Below, in pieces: positions 8,001-15,500 of a stretch of DNA of 35,341 bases. How positions within the stretch are numbered: the first letter of the stretch is position 1; each line of letters begins with the position of its first letter. The notes under the pieces are model-generated. The model was given only the letters and a program-made list of their open reading frames with translations, was not told where the DNA came from and made no database searches. The DNA lies in NCBI GenBank assembly GCA_005798445.1, contig SYJG01000442.1, forward strand, positions 1 to 35,341, read 5' to 3'. The position numbers and the translations under genes are program-made. Origin of the DNA: Planctomyces sp. Lineage in GTDB: Bacteria; Planctomycetota; Planctomycetia; Planctomycetales; Planctomycetaceae.

Positions 8001-9280
8001 TCGCGAACGTCGCCGATCGCGAAGACCTCGACGTACTCCAATACCGTCTTGACCTCGTTGAACGGTGAGCCCGCCATGCGGGAGGAAACTCGCACATCGA
8101 CACGGTTGCCCGGTCGAATCAGACCGATGTTCGTCGTCGTCTGGTCGATGGGCACCAACGCCACGACCATCCCGGCAGGAATTTCGCGCGAGGCTTTTTG
8201 CACTCCGTTCTGATCCGTCGTCAGTGCAAAGCTGCGTTTGAGTTCCGCCGGTTTCTGAGTCTCGTAGGCGACCAGCTTCAGCATCTTCTCCAAGTCGAGG
8301 AAGACCTCGCCGGGAGCCTCCACCTTCAGCCGCTTCCCGGCTTCAAACTCCAGGACTTTTGCCCCGCGCGGACCGAACAGTTCCACAAGGCTCTTGGCGA
8401 GCGGCGTCACGGGTTCCAATTCGACGGCATGCCGATTCTCCGCAGCCGAGTCGGGGAGGGGCTTGGCCTGTTTCAGAGACTCGTCCGCCACGAGCTTCAA
8501 AAGCTTTTCGAGATCGTTCGCGAGGTCCAGTGGGAGTTCGATGTGCAGCCGCTTGCCTTCTTCGTAATCGAGAACCTTGGCCCCTCGTGGTCCGAAGAGT
8601 TCGACGATCTGCTTGGCCAGTGGCGTTGCGGGCTGCAACCCAACACGCCCTGGCTTCAGCGGATCGACTGGCTCGTCCGTTTCTTCTGGAGATTCGGTTT
8701 CTCGAGCGGGTGTTTCGGGACGCTGGTCTGCTCGGACCCATTCCTGATTCAACAATTCCTGCTGTTCCGCCTCCGTGATGCTGCCGTTCTTGACGAGTTC
8801 CTTCTGCAACGCTTCGTCGAATGCAACGGTGCACTTCATCGTCTTGCCATCGCCCAGGAGTTCGAGAGTCCGCTTGGCAGGGTCTTTCTGTTCGGGATCG
8901 AACATCAATTGCTCGAAGCGTTGAGTGCTCGAAGACCATTTGATGGGAGGGCCCGGAATGATCCGGCCGGGACGGCCCTCAAACCGGAAATCCCCGGTTC
9001 CATCCTCAACCCGACGAATCACGATGCCGGCAGATTGCGGATCTTTGCGATTGCGCCATGTGCCGGAGATATCCGGCATCTTGGAAGCTACTGCGACCGG
9101 CTTGGCCGGAGTCGGGGTTTCGGGAGCGGTGGGAGCTTCCGCAGACTTGGCAGCCTCACCGACAGGCTTGTTCTCCTGTGCGTAGACGATCGTCAGAGCC
9201 AAGGCAAAGCCGAAGATCACCACGAAGGCACGCAGACACGAAGTCTGCCAGCCAAGTATTCGCTGCGTTGTGAGTTTCAT
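5012..9280 (-). CDS. Large exported mosaic protein with TIGR03067-like, CpaB-like and pilus-N-like domains
   Basis: The start is ATG at 9280 (MKLTTQRILGW), because AAAGGACA lies just before it and the signal peptide follows (RAFVVIFGFALALTIVYA). This gives 1422 aa. Three repeats beginning (M/I)P(D/E)I(S/T/V)GTW start near residues 67, 477 and 628. A tandem duplicated segment, TPLAK..VELFGPRGAKVL, lies at ~215-340. Residues ~363-467 match the RcpC/CpaB pilus-assembly domain (REIPAGMVVALVPID, PGNRVDVRV). About 838-910 matches the pilus-formation N-domain of CpaC (TREAISRIAIAG, TKIAVIGKGVGSTSLLLW). About 920-1016 is a long coiled coil. The C-terminal ~1273-1398 resembles TIGR03067 (LQGRWDLDTHDPEG). 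It probably acts in the periplasm or at the surface as a scaffold. It lies downstream of the sigma factor/kinase pair on the same strand, but a 223-bp inverted-repeat element separates them. Confidence 0.85.
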   Translation of the reverse strand: MKLTTQRILGWQTSCLRAFVVIFGFALALTIVYAQENKPVGEAAKSAEAPTAPETPTPAKPVAVASKMPDISGTWRNRKDPQSAGIVIRRVEDGTGDFRFEGRPGRIIPGPPIKWSSSTQRFEQLMFDPEQKDPAKRTLELLGDGKTMKCTVAFDEALQKELVKNGSITEAEQQELLNQEWVRADQRPETPARETESPEETDEPVDPLKPGRVGLQPATPLAKQIVELFGPRGAKVLDYEEGKRLHIELPLDLANDLEKLLKLVADESLKQAKPLPDSAAENRHAVELEPVTPLAKSLVELFGPRGAKVLEFEAGKRLKVEAPGEVFLDLEKMLKLVAYETQKPAELKRSFALTTDQNGVQKASREIPAGMVVALVPIDQTTTNIGLIRPGNRVDVRVSSRMAGSPFNEVKTVLEYVEVFAIGDVRDPEHPTVKHVSLLVTIEQMLQMKQAGEKGTIHLALRHSNDETSSKFSDDSKMPDITGTWRVKFVSPETNAATIAEMEIRRVQTGATDFLIDQPWVTTPTRISVKWSAARQRFEGAWEDDGDHSKITLQPLVGTNKVRVIVANPQKPSAKETPKDGGIKESPEEELVTQEWTRTSLSLSTTFSAKRSGLLETSALPENPPYVADAKIPEIVGTWSRRAENGASSELTIWPVENREWMFFIEVADGNGLLEWKPDSHNFQGYFTVNVLGERPVGVSLSIGPNATRRLVLSPFEDQRKQLLRSGAAKTERELDRKLATDWARVEAPAQPMPKPTVALVKTEIEPSRVRELLRAKYREQPYHFFSNATFRSVIVFAPAEAQDEIEAAVHKFDVPEKPNQQAAESKPDAIQKVHEPTEQLAVLLGHVKALTTREAISRIAIAGTDIIDFNQLSETKIAVIGKGVGSTSLLLWLDKNPEPRTILVTVTRETSTVRLDTPAAKQLVEQLVAQESAAAAEAATIRQLQANGQAEQNQPAIAEHQRKLKNLLSTAFDLKLQVEELQVKELQSRLSRLERQIGQRKELREKIINRRAGELIEGDALRWDSTAPVSTKPPGSVVSNTKKGATPEVVAILRTRLDLLWDDLRNGTAKPSEGLRAINELAQAEPPEAHKQHVERLQALRELVRGAQVSQAEVLEIEAAYEAARSAGDKLVKAKPGVPSSSTAPPTKTDHIEIDLYAGSQVLPGLGKNPGYSKLVQSLNALKGVTVNFREAGQGDVIVMAIVRDPSQRCQREARQTQKESELRIAINSALKAAGIEATRWDESAAAENAESKSANKAETQTAASKSDPKAEMLAKLQGRWDLDTHDPEGIPIFAEIKGDIVTIWRELGFEREDAESVQLKFGEPGLPQQIDLIMNPNDGESRTVVLGIIEFADDVVRICLNNTTESQRPEVFATGKKTSIWELRRKPKSDDPMSDLFPSLEKLREHLSKSPKENTSLHAE
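8255..8646 (-). repeat. Tandem duplicated protein segment in the exported mosaic gene
   Basis: Two successive ~60-residue units share TPLAK.(I/L)VELFGPRGAKVL(D/E)(Y/F)E.GKRL and a following DLEK(L/M)LKLVA. The first is at about 8646-8459, the second at about 8424-8255 (minus strand). They lie directly before the CpaB-like domain. The units look like an internal duplication of a small alpha/beta domain that I do not recognise. Confidence 0.7.
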
Positions 9281-9319
9281 GATTGTCCTTTGTGGCATTG
9301 GCGACATGAGGTTCGTGTC

Positions 9320-9542
9320 TTTACGCCGAAGGCGTTGTGTCTCATAGCCCAGGGTTGTCGCGCTTCGCGACTACCCAGGGTGACTGATGTGTGACTCGTC
9401 TGTACCCCAACGGGGTTCTGTCATCAGGCGTTCGTGACGGACGCAACCCTTTCAGGGTAGATCGGTCATTCGCGACACAATCCCAGGGTAGCCGCGAAGC
9501 GCGGCAACCCTGGGCTATGTGACGAAACTCCTTCGGAGTAAA
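9320..9542. repeat. Large intergenic inverted-repeat element (arms ~61 bp)
   Basis: The left arm 9320-9380 and right arm 9481-9542 are near-perfect reverse complements, sharing CATAGCCCAGGGTTG and CGCGCTTCGCG. The interior holds small hairpins ACCCC-AAC-GGGGT and ACCCT-TTC-AGGGT. The element fills the 309-base gap between the kinase stop (9590) and the start of the exported mosaic gene (9280), so it sits where the promoter or leader of the latter would be. It encodes no transposase; it is a miniature, non-autonomous repeat. No other feature was seen in the gap. Confidence 0.8.
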
Positions 9543-9589
9543 CACCAGCGTGCCGTCTAACTCGTCTGCAAATTGTGATTGTTGAAGAG

Positions 9590-11065
9590 TCATTCCAAGT
9601 CCCTCTTCGCGTCGGCATCGAGTTGTTCGATCGTCGCTGCCGTGTCATCGAGTTCCGTTTGCGTGGCGTTCCAGTCCAGCAGCGGGTTGAGCGTGGATGG
9701 TTCGGGCGTTGGCTCGCCGGGTGAGTTCGGGATCGGTTTCGTTTTCGGCCACGCGGTCGCGAGAACGATCGCGGCAAGTACTGCAGCTCCGAGCACAAGC
9801 CAGTGCCTTGTAAGTTGGGCACTCTTGCCCGACCCTGCCTTCCTCGCTTCCGAACGGTCGGGCAAGAGTGCCCAACCTACCTTTGGCAACTCAACTGCCG
9901 TCGGTTGTTGGACGTGAGCGAGGCATTGCTCCAACAGCGTCGCGATCTCCGTCGCCGAGGCGATGCGATCTTCCGGCGACTTCGACAGTAGCTTCAGCAC
10001 GATCCGTTCGAGCCAATCCGGGATGTCGGCATTGATCTCTCGAATCGGACGCGGCGAGGTTTCGCGGATGCGACGTAACACGCCGAACGTCGTCTCCGCT
10101 CGGAAAGGTGGGCGGCCGGTACACATCGCGTACAGCACGCTGCCGAGACTGAAAAGGTCCGACCGATGATCGACCGCGTCGCCGTTGGCTTGCTCCGGCG
10201 ACATGTACTGCGGAGTCCCCGCGATGATCCCCGTGCGAGTCAGCGTCGCATCATCCACCGCGCGGGCGAGGCCGAAGTCAGTCAGCATGACTCGCTCAAC
10301 GCTGGTCTCCAGCAGAATGTTGGCCGGCTTCACGTCGCGATGCACCAGCCCTTGAGCATGCGCCGCCGCTAGTCCGCTAGCCGCTTGCAGCCCGATCCGC
10401 AGCACGTCTTTCACATCGAGCGGACCTTGCCGATCGAGCCGCTGTTGCAGCGACTCGCAGGCGACGAACGGCATCACCAGATACGGTAGCTTCGCCGTCG
10501 CGGCGACCGCATGAATAGCCATCACATGCGGATTGACCACCGCCGCCGTCGCCTGAGCCTCCCGCGCAAACCGCTTCCGAGCCGCCGCACTCAACGCCAA
10601 ATACGGAGCCAGCACCTTCACCGCCACATACCGATTGAGTTCTCGCTGATGCCCCTTGAGCACAACACCCATGCCGCCTCGGCCGATGACTTCGAGGATC
10701 TCGTATTCCCCCAACCGACCGAGCATCGCCGAATCATCGCTCGGCTCCAGAAAGTCCACCGCGAAGTCCGTCGCAAACGAGTCATCGCTCCCCGAGTCGT
10801 AGGTTGGGACTCCGTCCCGACCCTGTTTGTCCCGCCCTCCCGAACCATCCGACAAATACGCCGCCGGCTCCCCCAGAATCTCCTTCACCCCACTGCAAGC
10901 CTGCGACCACCACTGCGGCTCCCCCGCCAACGACTCCAATTGCCGACGACACTCGCCGCACTCAGCAACATGCTCAGCGACGTCACCCGCCAACGGCTCC
11001 GGCAAAGCGTCCTCCAACAACCGTTGCAGGCAATCGCGATCGTAATGAGTGATGGGTTGGGTCAT
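9590..11065 (-). CDS. Transmembrane Ser/Thr protein kinase with N-terminal zinc-finger (anti-sigma-like) motif
   Basis: 491 aa, with a start at ATG 11065. An anti-sigma-type zinc motif lies at H32-xxx-C36-xx-C39 (HVAECGECRRQLE). The PknB-like kinase domain spans ~121-380: glycine loop GRGGMG (128-133), VAVK with Lys150, C-helix Glu169, HRDVKPAN (Asp244, Lys246, Asn249), DFG (263-265), and SPE in place of APE (289-291). All catalytic residues are present, so it should be active. A single transmembrane helix (~421-439) puts the kinase in the cytoplasm and a ~50-residue acidic tail outside. It is encoded just downstream of an ECF sigma factor; sigma/kinase pairs of this type are known in Planctomycetes. 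A role in controlling that sigma factor by binding or phosphorylation is inferred. Two palindromic elements are read in frame in its linkers. Confidence 0.93.
   Translation of the reverse strand: MTQPITHYDRDCLQRLLEDALPEPLAGDVAEHVAECGECRRQLESLAGEPQWWSQACSGVKEILGEPAAYLSDGSGGRDKQGRDGVPTYDSGSDDSFATDFAVDFLEPSDDSAMLGRLGEYEILEVIGRGGMGVVLKGHQRELNRYVAVKVLAPYLALSAAARKRFAREAQATAAVVNPHVMAIHAVAATAKLPYLVMPFVACESLQQRLDRQGPLDVKDVLRIGLQAASGLAAAHAQGLVHRDVKPANILLETSVERVMLTDFGLARAVDDATLTRTGIIAGTPQYMSPEQANGDAVDHRSDLFSLGSVLYAMCTGRPPFRAETTFGVLRRIRETSPRPIREINADIPDWLERIVLKLLSKSPEDRIASATEIATLLEQCLAHVQQPTAVELPKVGWALLPDRSEARKAGSGKSAQLTRHWLVLGAAVLAAIVLATAWPKTKPIPNSPGEPTPEPSTLNPLLDWNATQTELDDTAATIEQLDADAKRDLE
9810..9880. 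repeat. Intragenic palindrome in the kinase juxtamembrane linker
   Basis: Arms 9810-9834 and 9856-9880 match at 24 of 25 positions as reverse complements; the core is TTGGGCACTCTTGCCCGACC. It encodes residues ~395-419 of the kinase (VGWALLPDR...), exactly between the end of the kinase domain and the membrane helix. The opposite strand of the element gives short spurious frames. Confidence 0.85.
10799..10822. repeat. Half-palindrome in linker between zinc motif and kinase domain
   Basis: GTAGGTTGGGACTCCGTCCC plus GACC contains the mini-hairpin GGGAC-TCC-GTCCC (10806-10818). It is a single arm related to the element at 24253-24275. It encodes residues ~82-89 of the kinase, in the low-complexity linker. 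Confidence 0.6.
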
Positions 11066-11102
11066 GGGGTTTCTTCGTGTGACAGACGGCGGCTCGGGGT
11101 GT

Positions 11103-11200
11103 TTGATAGGACTTATGGGACCAATGGGACGTATGGAAATGGCGTTGCTACATCACTCATCACCCCATTTGTCCCATGCCTCCCCTTCGTCCCATCAGTC
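11103..11200. repeat. ATGGGAC-type repeat patch between sigma factor and kinase genes
   Basis: A 9-base rhythm of ATGGGAC units (TTATGGGACCAATGGGACGT, 11114-11133) is followed by inverted GTCCCAT copies (11171-11177 and 11189-11195). The patch fills the 129-base spacer of the sigma/kinase pair and reaches the last codon of the sigma gene. Confidence 0.55.
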
Positions 11201-11791
11201 TTCGCTCTCAAACTCTTCGACTTTCGCTCGCAGCCGCGCGATGATCCGGCTACGGGCGACGTACACGCTGCCGGGTGACAGCTTCAACTCGCGAGCGACC
11301 TCCGCGATCGCTCGCCCATTGATGCTCGTTTCCACGAACGCTTGCCACGTCGTCTCGCGGAACTCGCACCGCACTTGCTCGGTCGCCCACGCGAGCACTT
11401 GTTGCCGATACTCAGCATCGAATAGATCCGACTCGGCACTGGCTGGCACCGTCGCATCCAGCAACTCCTCGATCTGCCGATCATCCATCATCTCCGCACG
11501 CCGCGACTGCCGAGTCAAAAACGTGACGACCACATTCCGAGCCACTCGAAACAACCACCGCCGAAACGAGGCTTCCGCCCCATCCGGTTGATACCGCTCG
11601 ATCGCTCCACTGATCCGCAGCAGCACCTGCTGTGTCGTGTCGCGAGCATCGCTCTCCTGCAACCCGCGCCGCCGCATCAGCCGCAGGACCAGCGGTTCAT
11701 ACAGCAGCAAGAACTCCGCCCACGCCCGCTCGTCACGCTCACCCCGCAGGCGCAGCAGCAGGCTCGGACGTGTTCGCGGCGTCTCGTTCAC
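11195..11791 (-). CDS. ECF-type RNA polymerase sigma factor
   Basis: I prefer the GTG at 11791 (198 aa) because AAAGG lies five bases upstream; the GTG two codons earlier (11797) leaves no room for a ribosome-binding site. Region 2 spans roughly residues 22-95 (LLYEPLVLRLMRRRGL, DARDTTQQVLLRI, FRRWLFRVARNVVVTFL). Region 4 spans ~138-190 (ETTWQAFVETSINGRAIAEV, then an HTH around LKLSPGSVYVARSRI). There is no extra C-terminal domain. It recruits RNA polymerase to a dedicated promoter set, and the kinase encoded 129 bases downstream is its likely regulator. It is divergent from the BlaI gene at 12165. Confidence 0.92.
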   Translation of the reverse strand: MNETPRTRPSLLLRLRGERDERAWAEFLLLYEPLVLRLMRRRGLQESDARDTTQQVLLRISGAIERYQPDGAEASFRRWLFRVARNVVVTFLTRQSRRAEMMDDRQIEELLDATVPASAESDLFDAEYRQQVLAWATEQVRCEFRETTWQAFVETSINGRAIAEVARELKLSPGSVYVARSRIIARLRAKVEEFESED

Positions 11792-11843
11792 AGTCACCTT
11801 TCGTCGCTGAATTCGCCAACCATCGAGTTTCGAGTCATTCCTG

Positions 11844-11911
11844 TGAGCCGCACGGCGCTAGCCGCGGGTTCCGGCTTCGTTCAATACCGGCGGCTAGCGC
11901 CCCGCCGCTCA
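11844..11911. repeat. Palindromic element, family 'GGCGCTAGCCGC', copy 1
   Basis: Imperfect inverted repeat TGAGC...GGCGCTAGCCGC against GCGGCTAGCGCC...GCTCA. It lies in the divergent intergenic region between the sigma factor and the BlaI-type repressor. A better conserved sister is at 23781-23843. Confidence 0.75.
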
Positions 11912-11992
11912 TTCAGACTTCACGTCGCCACGCAAAGAGTAACTCCGCTGACGTCGAATTCTTACACGCCAATCATCGGATTTTTTCTGATC

Positions 11993-12071
11993 GTAGGATG
12001 GCCGCCCCCGGCTGTCTTGCGGTTCATGCCGTTGAACTCCAACACAGGACGGCCGAGGGCGGCCATCCTAC
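11993..12071. repeat. Palindromic element, family 'GTAGGATGGCCGCCC'
   Basis: GTAGGATGGCCGCCCCCGGC (from 11993) pairs with GCCGAGGGCGGCCATCCTAC (to 12071), with one mismatch over 20 bp. It has about 30 bases of spacer. It is intergenic, upstream of the BlaI-type repressor gene. Confidence 0.8.
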
Positions 12072-12093
12072 TCGGCAACATCGAGCTTGCGGC

Positions 12094-12135
12094 AGCGAAA
12101 GGCTTCGCTACAGTCTGCGTGGCGAAAGGTTTCGC
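12094..12135. repeat. Pair of small hairpins ahead of BlaI gene
   Basis: AGCGAA-AGGC-TTCGCT (12094-12109) and GCGAA-AGGT-TTCGC (12122-12135) are two near-identical hairpins. The second ends 18 bases before the Shine-Dalgarno GGAGG (12153-12157). They could be leader structure or another small repeat family. Confidence 0.55.
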
Positions 12136-12164
12136 TAGATGTCAAGAATTGCGGAGGCGGTGTC

Positions 12165-12548
12165 ATGCGGGAATTGGGATCATCTCAGCCGACGGCGGTC
12201 GAGTTGGAAATTTTGCGAATCCTCTGGGAGCTGGGGCCAAGTCCCGTGCGCGACATTCACGCGCGGCTGAATGAGGCCAAGGGGACGAATTATTCAACCA
12301 GCGTGAAGATGCTCTCGGTGATGCTGACCAAGGGGCTGGTCAAGCGGGACGAGAAGGCAACGCCGCTGGTCTATCGCGCGGCGATGACTCGCGAGCGGGC
12401 GGCCAAGAAGTTTCTCACCGAGCTGATTGAGAAAGTCTATGACGGCTCGGCAATGAGCCTCGTGCTGCAAGCTCTGGCGTCCGGGAAAGCGTCGAAGCAC
12501 GAGATTGAGGAAGCTCGAAAGCTACTCGATGAGATGGAGGGGAAGTGA
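12165..12548 (+). CDS. BlaI/MecI/CopY-family transcriptional repressor
   Basis: The start is ATG 12165 (127 aa), seven bases behind GGAGG (12153-12157). The N-terminal winged helix is typical: PTAVELEILRILWELGPSPV, then RDIHARL, the recognition-helix region YSTSVKMLSVMLTKGLVKRD, and a wing with PLVYRA. The C-terminal half is the helical dimerisation region (RERAAKKFLTELIEKVYDGS). BlaI-family proteins bind palindromic operators as dimers and are removed after cleavage triggered by the partner M56 protease. The stop overlaps the next gene's ATG by one base (TGATG), so the two are translationally coupled. No operator of the usual TACTA-N6-TAGTA form is seen upstream. Confidence 0.93.
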   Translation: MRELGSSQPTAVELEILRILWELGPSPVRDIHARLNEAKGTNYSTSVKMLSVMLTKGLVKRDEKATPLVYRAAMTRERAAKKFLTELIEKVYDGSAMSLVLQALASGKASKHEIEEARKLLDEMEGK

Positions 12549-15500
12549 TGAATCCGCTGGTTGAGCGACTCGGTTGGGTGTTGGTGCATTCGCTGTGGCA
12601 GTTCGCGCTCGTCGCGTTGCTGGCGGGTGTGATCGCGCGAGCGATGCGGCGAAATTCGTCGGCGGCTCGGTACGGCGTCCATGTCGTGGCGATGGGAGTG
12701 ATGGTTGTCACGTCTCTGGTGACGTGGTCGCTCTCGCGCGATGACTTGGCGAGCCGGAGGGCGTCAGGCCCCGGACCTGATGCGATTCACTCAACCAGTC
12801 CGGGGGCTGACGCCCCCCGGCTCGCCAGCACAACGGCCTTTGAAGACCCGACCCCGGACGATGCCACAAGCATAAGGCGAGCGGGAGGTGTTAGCCCCCC
12901 GGTGACTGAGACGTCGCTTAACTCCGAAACAACCGGGGAGTTGACGCCCCCCACTCGCCAAGAAGAAGTAGCGTTGTCGTTGCGCATCAAAGTCGCATTG
13001 CAACCTTGGCTGACTTGGATCGTCGCTGTTTGGTGCATCGGCGTCGCGGTCTGCTCGCTGAGGCCGTTGCTCGGTTGGCATACGTTGTGGCGGTTGAAGC
13101 GAGTTGGTGTATCGCCGGCTTCGGACGACGTGCTGGCCGCGCTACGTCGCGTGTCCGAGCGATTGCGATTGCGGCGTGCGGTGAGCGTGTTGCAATCGAC
13201 GTTGGCTCAAGTGCCTGTGGTGGTCGGTTATCTGCGTCCGGTGGTGTTGCTACCGGTCAGCTTGATGACGAGCCTCCCGGCCGAGCAGTTGGAAGCGATC
13301 TTGGCTCACGAGCTGGCTCATGTGCGGCGGCATGATTTCGTGGTGAACCTGCTGCAAACTCTGGTCGAGACGTTTTTCTTTTATCACCCGGCGGTGTGGT
13401 GGCTGTCGCATCAGATTCGAGTCGAACGGGAACACTGCTGCGACGACCTCGTGGTGGAGTCGTTCGGCAACCGCGTTGAGTACGGCCGCGCGTTGCTGGC
13501 GATCGAAGAATTGCGCGGCCGCAGTTCGGTGCTCGCGCTGGGTGTAGCGGATGGATCGCTGCTCGCGTGCATTCGGCGGATCGTGGGGATTGGTCGTGAG
13601 CCGATCGACGGTTCTCAATCCTGGTCCGCTCGAATGGGGGGCGGGTGGCTCGGAGGGTTGGTGACGCTGGTTCTGATTCTGGGTGTCACTTGTGGGTCGA
13701 TCGTGTTCTCTTGGGAGAAGCCGAAGGAGTTGCCCTCGTCGAATCCGTTCTTGGTGAAAACGGCGGACGGAGTCGAAGTGGAGTTGCTCGGAGTCACCAC
13801 GATCGCGGCGAACGCGAAGCCCGCGGCTGGGCAACCAGCCGATCGAATGATCTGGTGGCGACCGGATGGTGAGCTATTGAAACCGGAGCCGTTCCCTGGC
13901 ACGCCGCTCATCATCGCGGCCGATCGAAACAACCCACGATTTGCGGATTGGGCGGGTGTTGCCGTGCGGATTCGGGGTCTGAAACCGACCGACGATGCGG
14001 AGGGTTGGGTCGTGATCGATGGCTCACGAGAAAGTGTTGCCTCGGGAAACGGAGATGTCGCGAACGGTCTCTACGAAAAGGCATTGAGCGCGGGGCCGCT
14101 GCCGGGAATCAAATCGGGAGTCGTGCGCGTCGGATTTGGAACCAAGGGTGGCGCGCTTGGACCGTGGCTCACGATACGCCCGGCTCAGGCCAATGAGGTG
14201 GATGGGCCGATCCCTGAAGAGTTGCGGTCCACGTATGAGTCCACGGGCGAGATGAAATTTCGCGAGGTCAACGGCCAAGCACGGTTGGTGACTGGGCCGA
14301 TTGATGTCTCCAAGATCCGTGCTTCGACGGAGGGAGATCTGATCGACATCGACGGCAACGCTGTGAAGGGAGCGGCGTTCGCGTTCGTCGATGGCGAGTG
14401 GGGCTGGACGTATCCGATCCCGCTCGCGCGAGTCGCGCACTATCGCTTTCGACTGCGAGCGTATCGGCATTGGGTCACCTTCGAGAACGTTTCGTTTCAG
14501 CCGGGACACAAGACCGACGTGAAGGCGTCCATTGGAAAAACTCCCGAACTCCGCCGCGATCCGCTCATGGCGGCGTTGCCGAACGGCGTGCGAGTCGAAT
14601 TCGTCGGGCTGGCGGCGATGGAGGCTGAGCCGAAGACGTGGTGGAAGGCGGATGGGTCTCCACTCAACGAAGTGCCGAAGTATGGAAATGAAATGCTTCG
14701 CGTTGCCGGCCAGGAGGTGCGCCGCGCGTTGCTCCGAGTACATGGAGACAAGGTGAGTTATCTCGACGTGACCGCGTCAGGCATGTCGAGCGTGATCTTG
14801 GCGGAACCTCCTGGTTCGGGTGGGTCGTTTATCCGAATCGGAGGCCAATTTGCCTTTCCTCCCGGTCAGAAGACGGGGCGCTTTGAGGTGGGCATCGCTA
14901 CTCAACAGCAATCGCCGGCTCGCTTCCTGAATGCCAAAGGAGAGCGAGTCACGTTCGTTCGTCGCGCGAATGTGGCTCGTCGTTCTGGAGCGCTTGTGGT
15001 TGACGGAGTCGATCCAGGCCAACTCTTGGACAGCAACAGTCCTCGCGGACTCATACCACCAACGAGACGGCAGCCTGGCGCGCTTTTGGTCGATGCGGCC
15101 GAGGGCTCCGAACCCGCAACGGTCGAAATTGGCGAGTTGAAAACAATCGCTGACGGCGTCGGGGAAGACATCGAAGTGGTCAGCATCGCCACGCCGTTCC
15201 TCAAGCCAGCAACGGTCAATGGCCGACCGGTCATGTCGCCGGAGAAAGAGGCGGAGAACAAAGTGCTCAGCCAGCAAACGCAGATCACTTGGCGAGCACC
15301 GAACGTCCCCAAGCCGATGAACTTGGAGTTGGTTCTCATTGATGTGCATGGCAAGCAGCATCGGCACACGTCGCTCGGCGCGGGCCTTAATCAGAAACGA
15401 CTGCCCGATGGCTCACCACATTGGGGAGACTCCGAACGCTTCTTCCGCTTCGACGTACCGATCTCGCGAGTCGCCGGCTTCGAGTACCGCGTCCGTCCGT

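Larger units (their letters stand above)
11975..12164. other. Rest of divergent intergenic region
   Basis: Together with 11792-11974 this gives about 370 bases without a gene. It holds three different palindromic repeats in a row, and a weak dyad ATCGGA-N5-TCTGAT (11975-11991). I saw no BlaI-type operator and no convincing promoter for the repressor at 12165. Confidence 0.5.

Noticed and set aside
8198..9394. Long open frame on the plus strand opposite the exported mosaic gene
   Set aside because: It is antisense to a gene with a signal peptide, recognisable domains and a good ribosome-binding site; the antisense product is Phe/Arg/Leu-rich without domains.
11975..11991. ATCGGA-N5-TCTGAT dyad as operator for the repressor at 12165
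   Set aside because: Odd spacing, no TA/TA core and a mismatch; unlike the N6 operators of the two sister operons.
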